Assembly (NCBI GenBank): GCA_048465415.1
Contig: DBFWLO010000014.1
Span: forward strand, 62,001 to 126,000
Direction of reading: 5' to 3'
Source of the DNA: Scatosoma sp048465415
GTDB lineage: Bacteria; Bacillota; Clostridia; Christensenellales; Borkfalkiaceae
Length of the DNA: 64,000 nt
Within the stretch, counting starts at the first letter, position 1, and every line of letters begins with the position of its first letter. Shown here in pieces: positions 1-6,693 of this stretch. A program made the position numbers and the translations under genes. A model generated the notes under the pieces. It was given only the letters and a program-made list of their open reading frames with translations. It did not search any database and was not told the DNA's origin.

Positions 1-2550
1 CTCCGTCAAAAATCTTACGCTGTCCAGATGGAAAACAGCCGCTTCCCCGCCGAGATTGGTGAGCGCAAGGCACGCGACCGCGCCGCTTCCTTTCGCCTCC
101 GGGATCGAGATGACGATTTCGTTCCAGCCCGGTCGCACGGGATATACCGCGCTCGAATTGGGATCGATAAACCACCAGGGATTGCCGTTCTGCCCGATGC
201 CTATTCTCACGCTCGTTTCAACGTCGCTGTGCAGGGCAAGACGAATGGTGTTATACGTTTCGGGCTTGGGCGCATGTTCGCTCGTCGTATAATTGAGCAT
301 GGCCTGCTGATTGCAGCCCAAAACAAATTTCATGGAATTATTGCCCGATTTTGCGAACGAATCGTCGATCGCGGGATCGGCGATGCCTGCCGAAGAGCCC
401 GCCGTGTTTTCATACGTCCTGCCGCTTCCTACGTAGTCCTCGAAAGTGAGGACTTCCCCGATCTCGCGGACGTAGAACTCTTTGACGAGGACGATCGGTT
501 CGGGCTCGTTGTCGCAGGTGAGCGTATACACGATAGACACCCAGCCCGCCGTACCGACGGCAAACGTATTGCCTTCGATCTCCGTTCGCTCTTTGCCCAC
601 GACCAGTTCCACTTTGATCACGGGATTGACCGCGCCCGACTGCGTCGGTTTCCTGACGGAGATTTCCTCGTCCATATCGTAATAAAAATCGTAATTGTCA
701 GAGACCTCGAAAGAAACGCTGATGATCGTGAATTCGATGACGAGCGTGCGCGTCGTTTTCCCGTCTTCGCTGACGACGATCGTCACCCTATCCTTTCCCG
801 TCTGTGTGGGCGCGGTATATTCGCGCAAAGAGATTTCGCCTTTTTCGGCGCGGATCTCCACCTGCGTAGTTTCACTGATGCCGACGACTTCGAAATAATT
901 ATTCAGATCGACGACGCTGCCTTTCACGAACTCTTTCGGCGCATTTTTTTCGAGAATGTAGTTATCGGAAGAAAAGGAAATGCCGTCGACGTACACGGTC
1001 GCTTCCGCGGCGCCTATGTTCGTGAGCCGCAGCGTGCCGATCTGGCCGTTGCCCGCCGTGTTTGCGATCATCAGAGAAATCTGATTCCACCCGACGCTCA
1101 CCTTAAAGCTTTCGCTGTTCTCGGGATTGAGCAGCCACCAGTTGCCTGAATCGTTCTGCGCCAATCCCATTCTCAGTTCTGTCGCCGCCGAGGAATAGAT
1201 CCAGAAACTCACCGTGTTGTAGACCTTGCCCACAGGCATGCCGGTATTATAGACGAGCTCGTTGTTTCTCCCCTGCGGCAGAACCATTTTGACGGAATAC
1301 TTTCCGTATTTCGCCTGTTCCTCGCTGAGAGCAGGCTCGATCTCCGTATTCGTCGCCCCCAGCCCGTCCCAGGCATTGCCGCCCCGCGCGTTTTCAAAGG
1401 AAAGAAGCTCGTTCTTTTCTCGGATATACACCTCCGTCGTCGCCGAGCGTTTGATCTCGCCCTTCGTGACGCTGAACACATAGATATAGTAACCGTTCGT
1501 CTCATAAGTTATCGGCTCGGAAGGCGTGACCGCGCTTCCCTGCGCTTCGCCGGGCTTTTGCAGCGTAAGAGTAGCTTCCGCGTTCGGATCGTTGACGATC
1601 GCCTGCGGAATTTTGCCCGTAAAACCGACTTCTTTCCCTTCCGCGTCGATCGCGTAAAAAATTTCGATATCCTTGACCTTTACGGCGATCTCCGCCGTTT
1701 CGTCGGGCGTAGACGAATCGTTGCCCTGAATGAAATAACCGAGTTTCAACGTATGTTCGCCCGGCTGGGTGAAAACGGGTAAATTGCTTGCGGAGATTTC
1801 TTCGCCGTCCAAAAAGAGTTTCACCGTTCCCGCGCCTTCGGGCAAAACGGTGTAGCCGGGAATCGAAAGCGTATCGCCGACAAACAATTCGATGTCGGAA
1901 GCGTCGGAAACGTCAAATCCCGCCACCGTCACCGCCACCGTCACGAGCGTCTCGTTCGCGCTGCCGTCCGCGGCGGAAAAGACGACTTTATAGTTTCCCG
2001 CCTGCGCAAAGGTGAACTGCGCGCTCTCCTGCCCGAGGTCCACTTCCGTCTCGTCTTTGAATATTTTTTTGAAACGCAGAATAGCGACAGTCGTATCGTA
2101 ACTGTCGCTCACACTCAAATTATCCACCATCTCCGAAAAAACGAGCGTTTCTCCGCGCTTGACGGTATATTTTTTCACCTCGCCGCTCACCACGGGAGGC
2201 GTGGAATCCACCGCCTGCACCGTGCCGCTTTGCTCCTCGGGTTCCTGTCCCTCTTTCGTGACTACTATTTTATAAGTATAGTCTCCGAGCCGGTCGGGTA
2301 CGAAAGCATTGTCCGTCACCGTGGGAATTTCAGCGTTTTTGGGCGCTTTGGTGACGCTCAGCTCGTACCTGCCCCCTTCGGCGACCGTGACTTCCGGCTT
2401 AAAAGCCGAATTTACTTCCACCGCGCGTTCCGCTTTGAGTGCGATCAGCAGTTTTTCGTCCTTCGTCTTCCCCAAACATGCCGTGAAGGCGAACAGAAAA
2501 AACACGACTCCGATCGTCCATACCAGCAATTTCTTAAACCTCGTATTCAT
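1..2550 (-). CDS. Surface lipoprotein with Ig-like and carbohydrate-binding-like modules (C-terminus beyond window)
   Basis: An open frame of 850 codons runs off the left edge, so the C-terminus is missing. It starts at an ATG preceded by a strong AAGGAG site and a good promoter. The N-terminus is a lipoprotein signal: basic residues, a hydrophobic core, then FTAC with Cys25 as the likely lipidation site. The middle is made of beta-rich segments of Ig/cadherin-like character, each about 80-100 residues. Two related modules begin near residues 380 (LSFENARGG) and 700 (LTFEDYVGS). Both run through a W-rich NWW/PWW segment and end in VYVDGISF or VFHLDSVRF, as in carbohydrate-binding modules that follow a jelly-roll fold. 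The role is probably glycan binding at the cell surface; this is inferred from architecture only, and no catalytic domain is visible in this part. Confidence 0.75.
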   Translation of the reverse strand, partial: MNTRFKKLLVWTIGVVFFLFAFTACLGKTKDEKLLIALKAERAVEVNSAFKPEVTVAEGGRYELSVTKAPKNAEIPTVTDNAFVPDRLGDYTYKIVVTKEGQEPEEQSGTVQAVDSTPPVVSGEVKKYTVKRGETLVFSEMVDNLSVSDSYDTTVAILRFKKIFKDETEVDLGQESAQFTFAQAGNYKVVFSAADGSANETLVTVAVTVAGFDVSDASDIELFVGDTLSIPGYTVLPEGAGTVKLFLDGEEISASNLPVFTQPGEHTLKLGYFIQGNDSSTPDETAEIAVKVKDIEIFYAIDAEGKEVGFTGKIPQAIVNDPNAEATLTLQKPGEAQGSAVTPSEPITYETNGYYIYVFSVTKGEIKRSATTEVYIREKNELLSFENARGGNAWDGLGATNTEIEPALSEEQAKYGKYSVKMVLPQGRNNELVYNTGMPVGKVYNTVSFWIYSSAATELRMGLAQNDSGNWWLLNPENSESFKVSVGWNQISLMIANTAGNGQIGTLRLTNIGAAEATVYVDGISFSSDNYILEKNAPKEFVKGSVVDLNNYFEVVGISETTQVEIRAEKGEISLREYTAPTQTGKDRVTIVVSEDGKTTRTLVIEFTIISVSFEVSDNYDFYYDMDEEISVRKPTQSGAVNPVIKVELVVGKERTEIEGNTFAVGTAGWVSIVYTLTCDNEPEPIVLVKEFYVREIGEVLTFEDYVGSGRTYENTAGSSAGIADPAIDDSFAKSGNNSMKFVLGCNQQAMLNYTTSEHAPKPETYNTIRLALHSDVETSVRIGIGQNGNPWWFIDPNSSAVYPVRPGWNEIVISIPEAKGSGAVACLALTNLGGEAAVFHLDSVRFLTE

Positions 2551-2578
2551 TTACCCTTCTCCTTATTTTTATAATTTC

Positions 2579-2607
2579 ATTATATCAAAACGGATTCGGG
2601 TTTTCAA
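2579..2607 (-). promoter_or_regulatory. Promoter of the surface lipoprotein gene
   Basis: On the minus strand TTGAAA and TATAAT are separated by exactly 17 bp, and the -10 box lies about 29 bp upstream of the start codon. This is a near-consensus housekeeping promoter. Confidence 0.75.
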
Positions 2608-2660
2608 TCCAAAAAAAAGGCTTTTTATTTAGTGAAATTGACTGGATAAATATTACAAAG

Positions 2661-3497
2661 CTATTTACTATTCGAGTTTTTTTCTTTCTTTTTATAAGAC
2701 ATCGGCGTGCAGCCGGTCACTCTTTTAAACATCTGATAAAAGTGGGTAAGATTGATAAAGCCCAGGCGTTCGGCGATTTTTTCGACGCTTTCTTCGCCGA
2801 AATATAGGAGTTCTATGGCTTTTTTGATTTTCTTCTCGGAGACATAATTGAGCGGCGTCTGTCCCAGTTCTTTTTTGAATTGACGGATCAGGCTGTACTT
2901 ATTGATACAGGCGACGGTCGACAATTCCTCCAACGTGATCTTTTTGTGGAGATTATCGTCAATGTACTGCATGCAGATGGCGACGTTCTGCGAAACGTTG
3001 TTGTGCGTATGGTGCAGGGTAATTCCCTCGTTGCGGGAAATAGTGATGATCAGCTGTTCAAAGTAATTACGGATCATATTCAGATAGTAGGCGTTTTCCG
3101 TGCAAAGTTCGTCGTAAATTTTAAAGAACAGTTCGCCCATATCCAGAGAAAAACCGCGGTCGTCGGATTGGTCGAGCAGAATATATTCCGTTTTCGTCTC
3201 GTTATATTTGAAATAGATGTCCGTAAAAGCGAACACGAAAAATTCCAGCGGGGATTCTTGGGAGGAGTACTCGCAATGATTGGTGCCGGGATTAATGACC
3301 ATCAAATCCCCTTTTTTAATGGCGATCTTGTCGTCGTCTTTCATAAAAAAACCTTCGCCCGAAAGCACGTAAAACAATTCCACGAACGGGTGGGAATGTA
3401 AAATATGCGTATAGAGCACGTCGGGATTGAAGCGGTTCAGATATAAAATTTTAAAGTCGATTTCTTCCAGCATTTTGCTGTCATAAAAAGAAGTCAT
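2661..3497 (-). CDS. AraC family transcriptional regulator with N-terminal cupin
   Basis: This 278-residue protein has an N-terminal cupin-type ligand-binding domain (HSHPFVELFYVLSGEG, then a GDLMVINPGTNH strand pair). Its C-terminal half is an AraC double helix-turn-helix, containing ITLEELSTVACINKYSL and, in the second unit, VEKIAERLGFINLTHFYQMF followed by the usual P-xx-Y ending. The length is typical for the family. The start codon overlaps the stop of the upstream SGNH hydrolase gene by 4 bp (ATGA), so the two are translationally coupled and the hydrolase is probably linked to the regulator's inducer. Members of this family usually activate sugar-utilisation genes; the specific ligand cannot be read from the sequence. 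Confidence 0.9.
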   Translation of the reverse strand: MTSFYDSKMLEEIDFKILYLNRFNPDVLYTHILHSHPFVELFYVLSGEGFFMKDDDKIAIKKGDLMVINPGTNHCEYSSQESPLEFFVFAFTDIYFKYNETKTEYILLDQSDDRGFSLDMGELFFKIYDELCTENAYYLNMIRNYFEQLIITISRNEGITLHHTHNNVSQNVAICMQYIDDNLHKKITLEELSTVACINKYSLIRQFKKELGQTPLNYVSEKKIKKAIELLYFGEESVEKIAERLGFINLTHFYQMFKRVTGCTPMSYKKKEKNSNSK

Positions 3498-4570
3498 GAC
3501 CGCTCCCTCTTTATCGAAAGTATCTCCGCAAGCTTTTTTCCGATGACGCGCGACATGCGGTAAAAACCGAGATCGTTCGGGTGCGTGCCGTCCACCGTAC
3601 AGTTCTCGCGATTTTCCGTTCCGAATAATTCCCGACCGGGGATATAATACGCCCGCTCATCTCCGCTTCGCCGCGCCCATTCATACATGCAGCAAACGAT
3701 CTCCGCGCGGTTTTTTCCTTCCGCGTCCCTTTCAACGTCGGGCTTGGAAAGAAACAAAACGGGCGTTTGCGGCCGGTACTTCCGGTACAGCTCGTACATT
3801 CGCCGATGCGTAGCCTTTAAAAATTCCGCCGTCGGAGCGTTATGATCGTAGTCGAAAACCATAACGCTGCATTCGAGGGCGGCGAGATACTCGATCATAG
3901 CCTCTTCCGCCCGCGCGTTGCCGCTGAATCCCAGATTGACAAAGTCGACGTTTAATTCTTTGGCAATGAGAGCCTGATAACAGTTATCCGCTCTGGACGC
4001 GCAGCCGCCCTGGGTGATGGAAGAACCGTAATACACGACGGGAGCAAGAGGCGCATAGCTTTTGCCTCCTGCGACTGTTGCCTGCGGATCAAAGCCTAAT
4101 CGCAGCCGGGAGACCTCGTTATAGAGCGGGAAATAGAGGATATATTCTCTCATGCCCCGGCCGGGTAGAGCGATCGTTCTTTCAAAACCGGTCTCGTCGT
4201 ACCATTCCGGCATTAAAGTTACGATAAACTTTTCTTTCCGTTCCTCTTTTTGCAGCAATACGAACCCGCTGCTGCCCGAGAGCGGCATATGCGGCATGCG
4301 CCCGAACACGTTCCATTCCGCTTTCAGCGTAAACGTCCGGGAATCGGTAAAAAAACGGACGCGGCCGCCCGCCGTACAGGCGTTGAGGATCCGAACGCCT
4401 TCGCCGACAGCCGCGGCTGTTTTTTCGGGCATGCGCAGAAAACGTGCGGACAGGCCATCGTAAAAAACGCCGTACAGATCGAAAGGCGGCTCGTCGGCTT
4501 CGTAGAAACGAACGGGTTCGTCCTGTGTTTTTTGTTGTGAAAAGTTCTTATCCAGATCCTGTATCTTCAT
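3494..4570 (-). CDS. SGNH/GDSL hydrolase family protein (putative carbohydrate esterase)
   Basis: The 358-residue protein has an N-terminal beta-rich domain (about residues 1-170) and a C-terminal SGNH hydrolase domain. Block I is GSSITQGG with the likely nucleophile Ser184. Blocks II and III are seen as NLGFSGNA and the following segment. The catalytic Asp327/His330 pair is in VDGTHPNDLGF. No signal peptide is visible, so it is probably cytoplasmic. This two-domain arrangement is common in bacterial carbohydrate de-acetylases of the SGNH superfamily, but the substrate is not identifiable. The ATG follows GAGGGAATT. It is the first gene of a two-gene unit with the AraC regulator, with a 4-bp overlap. 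Confidence 0.85.
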   Translation of the reverse strand: MKIQDLDKNFSQQKTQDEPVRFYEADEPPFDLYGVFYDGLSARFLRMPEKTAAAVGEGVRILNACTAGGRVRFFTDSRTFTLKAEWNVFGRMPHMPLSGSSGFVLLQKEERKEKFIVTLMPEWYDETGFERTIALPGRGMREYILYFPLYNEVSRLRLGFDPQATVAGGKSYAPLAPVVYYGSSITQGGCASRADNCYQALIAKELNVDFVNLGFSGNARAEEAMIEYLAALECSVMVFDYDHNAPTAEFLKATHRRMYELYRKYRPQTPVLFLSKPDVERDAEGKNRAEIVCCMYEWARRSGDERAYYIPGRELFGTENRENCTVDGTHPNDLGFYRMSRVIGKKLAEILSIKRERS

Positions 4571-4705
4571 AATTCCCTCACACCTTGCTTTAAAGAGCTG
4601 ATGTCGTGAGATTATTTTTTCTCAATTTCTATTTGCATTCCCTGAACACTTATTTTCGAGCGTCCTTGAATGTAGGTAAGTTTTATTTCCATACTTTTTA
4701 ATCTT

Positions 4706-5455
4706 TTATTTTTTGAGTATCCGCTTTAACGATGCTATATTCAATAGATTTACCGTCTCAAATTTCCCCTCATAAAACAGGGCAAAGTTATTGAAAACGC
4801 AAGGCAATTCCTTAGCTTTTTGCAAGCTGTCTATCTGCGTCAAAGATAAGGGAATGTCGTTTTGTTCACAATATTCTTTGATCAGTTCGATATTGCGGAA
4901 AATATAGGGGCATTGCATATCATAATAGACCGTCAACTCTTTGCTTTCTATTAGCCCGTTTTTAGCATTTGCTGCAAACCGGGGCTTTGTTCCGTCCAAA
5001 GAAAGCGCCAGTAATTCATATCCGTGTTCCGTCGTATCGACGGCTTCAAAGCCGAACTTTTTCGCAAAGGACTGATCGGCAAGCCAATGTTTTTGCTTTT
5101 TTGCTCCCAGCATACAAATCCCGGATTTTCCATTCGCTTTGGCGTCCGACAAACAATACTCCATCAATTCCCGCCCGTATCCTTTCCCTTTATACGCACC
5201 GGATACCCAAAGACAATACAGATAATAATAATTGTCTCCCCAGACAGGCACCCAGGCCCTTTCAAGGGGCGCATATTCTATAAAGACCGCCTCTTTTGCG
5301 TTCAGCTTTCTGAAAACGTGGCCTTCCTTTAATCGATGGGAAAGCCACTGCCGCTTTGCTTCGATTCCCGGGTGAAAGCTCTTGCTGCGGATAATACAGC
5401 ACAAATGTTCATCGGCAAGATTTTCCTCGGTTAAATTTATGAAATCAGTATACAT
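4706..5455 (-). CDS. GNAT N-acetyltransferase with C-terminal YoaP domain
   Basis: This 249-residue protein has two parts. Residues about 1-150 form a GNAT fold, with the acetyl-CoA pyrophosphate loop GAYKGKGYGREL near residue 90. The C-terminal part, from about residue 165, has a thioredoxin-like look (LTVYYDMQCPYIF) and matches the arrangement of Bacillus YoaP-type proteins, in which a GNAT domain is followed by a YoaP domain. Acyl transfer to a small molecule is the expected activity; the natural substrate is not known. The ribosome site (GCGAGCG) is weak. The gene lies 69 bp downstream of the DUF5131 gene on the same strand and may be cotranscribed with it. Confidence 0.8.
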   Translation of the reverse strand: MYTDFINLTEENLADEHLCCIIRSKSFHPGIEAKRQWLSHRLKEGHVFRKLNAKEAVFIEYAPLERAWVPVWGDNYYYLYCLWVSGAYKGKGYGRELMEYCLSDAKANGKSGICMLGAKKQKHWLADQSFAKKFGFEAVDTTEHGYELLALSLDGTKPRFAANAKNGLIESKELTVYYDMQCPYIFRNIELIKEYCEQNDIPLSLTQIDSLQKAKELPCVFNNFALFYEGKFETVNLLNIASLKRILKK

Positions 5456-5524
5456 GTATACGCTCGCTTTCTGATTTTTTTGCGCGGGTATCGCCGCTAT
5501 GCGGCTTGTTTCAATTTTATTTTT

Positions 5525-6247
5525 TCAAAACAATCTTTTTCCGTCTGAAATATCTATGCCGAGTTCTTTCGCCATACCGTTTTGCTTAAAGGGATTTATC
5601 TTTTCCGTTACTCCGTCGCGTTTAAAAAATGAACCGGTATTTTTAAACCAAAACGTCACGTTTGCTTTTAGGCATTGTTCATGGATATCGAGCACCCAAT
5701 CATAATCGCATACGCGAGCTTCCCGCCCCGTTTCACCGCCGACGGTAACATGCTCTACTCCATACAGATATGAAGTTAAATCTATGGCCTCTAAGAGCGG
5801 CGCGCAGGCGATAAAACGCCGCTTTATCGGATAGGATAAAAAAAACGGAAGCCTGTAATCCGCCATTTTTTGGTTTTCAACGGTACAGCCGATATTGACA
5901 TTGTCATATCCGGTGCCCCAATCGGAAGGAAGCGATACGAGGAAACGGTCAATTCGCTTTGTCAGAATTAGGAATTCTATATCCGGCCTTTCTTTGATCA
6001 TCGCCCATACTTCTTTACGCCATTCATCCGCTTCCGGGAGAAAAAAATCGGTCGCAAAACAAGTGGCCAGAATTTTATCCCCTTTAATGTTATATTCGCC
6101 TTTCGCGTTCTTTCTGATAGGCCAATCAAACTTATCCGTTTTTTCTATCGAATTTTGGCCGTATCGTTTTGCATGCGGCCCATAAAAATAACAATTTGAG
6201 CAGCCGTCGCTGATTTTATAGCAGCCTGTCCAGGGTTCCCAGTTCAT
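5525..6247 (-). CDS. DUF5131 family protein (phage Gp37/Gp68-like)
   Basis: A 240-residue protein opening with MNWEPWTGC and a cysteine cluster (GCYKISDGCSNCYFY). The middle has ILTKRIDRF and IGCTVENQ, followed by HVTVGGETGREAR. These are the hallmark blocks of DUF5131, a family found in phages and in bacterial chromosomes. The CxxxxxxCxxC-type cluster and the barrel-like sequence recall radical-SAM enzymes, but a function has not been established to my knowledge. It has its own promoter (TTGACA-N18-TATAAT). The tRNA-Pro gene and its terminator lie just upstream on the same strand, so the gene is transcriptionally separate from them. Confidence 0.85.
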   Translation of the reverse strand: MNWEPWTGCYKISDGCSNCYFYGPHAKRYGQNSIEKTDKFDWPIRKNAKGEYNIKGDKILATCFATDFFLPEADEWRKEVWAMIKERPDIEFLILTKRIDRFLVSLPSDWGTGYDNVNIGCTVENQKMADYRLPFFLSYPIKRRFIACAPLLEAIDLTSYLYGVEHVTVGGETGREARVCDYDWVLDIHEQCLKANVTFWFKNTGSFFKRDGVTEKINPFKQNGMAKELGIDISDGKRLF

Positions 6248-6318
6248 AGTTTCTCCTTATGCAGCCAGGCTTGTTTATCTGCTCGCCGCCGAACCGCAAT
6301 TTTTATGAGCTTTTTTCT

Positions 6319-6348
6319 ATTATAACACGTATGGAATACAAATGTCAA
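6319..6348 (-). promoter_or_regulatory. Promoter of the DUF5131 gene
   Basis: TTGACA and TATAAT on the minus strand are separated by 18 bp. The -10 box lies about 70 bp upstream of the DUF5131 start and downstream of the tRNA-Pro terminator. Confidence 0.75.
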
Positions 6349-6398
6349 TTCCTCCATTTTAAACGGTTTTTTCCTTGAATATTTCTATATAGCAATGA

Positions 6399-6442
6399 AA
6401 AAGAAGAGTTTTATACATATTCATGTATAAAACTCTTCTTTT
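6399..6442 (-). terminator. Terminator of tRNA-Pro
   Basis: A perfect 18-bp inverted repeat (6401-6418 with 6423-6440, loop of 4) extends to 20 bp and abuts the encoded CCA end of the tRNA. On the minus strand it is followed by a short T run. The stem is AT-rich, so termination strength is uncertain. Confidence 0.7.
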
Positions 6443-6518
6443 GGTTGAGGCAACGGGACTTGAACCCACGACCTCTTGGTCCCTAACCAAGCGCGCTACC
6501 AAACTGCGCTATGCCTCA
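6442..6518 (-). tRNA. tRNA-Pro(AGG)
   Basis: A 77-nt cloverleaf folds completely by eye. The acceptor stem pairs TGAGGCA with TGCCTCA, followed by discriminator A and an encoded CCA. The D stem is GCGC/GCGC, and the anticodon stem is CTTGG/CCAAG. The seven-base anticodon loop TTAGGGA has U33 and anticodon AGG, which reads CCU proline codons. The T arm contains TTCAAGT. Adenosine at position 34 is unusual for a bacterial proline tRNA. Confidence 0.93.
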
Positions 6519-6693
6519 ATAACTTTTTCGTCCGTGTTTTTCCACGCGACAGCATAAACTATTATACTTACACGGACGAATTTAGTCAAGCGTTTTGCCC
6601 TGATTTTTCGAAAGAATTTAAAATTTTCTTCGTCGATACCTTTCCCCCGTCCTTTTCGCCTCGAACGGTTTTTCGTCCGGCGCAGCGTATTTT

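Noticed and set aside
28..1149. Long plus-strand reading frames such as 28-1149, 12036-12893, 28783-30225 and 34817-36136
   Set aside because: They run antisense to well-recognised minus-strand genes, are rich in Arg, His and Asp as expected from reversed codons, lack ribosome sites and have no recognisable motif.
4571..4705. A regulatory hairpin between the SGNH hydrolase and GNAT genes
   Set aside because: Only a 5-bp CTCAC/GTGAG pairing with a long loop can be drawn; it is not distinguishable from chance.
5456..6640. A prophage or genomic island around DUF5131, tRNA-Pro and the GNAT gene
   Set aside because: There is no integrase, no direct repeat of the tRNA end that I can see, and base composition is only slightly lower than the neighbours.
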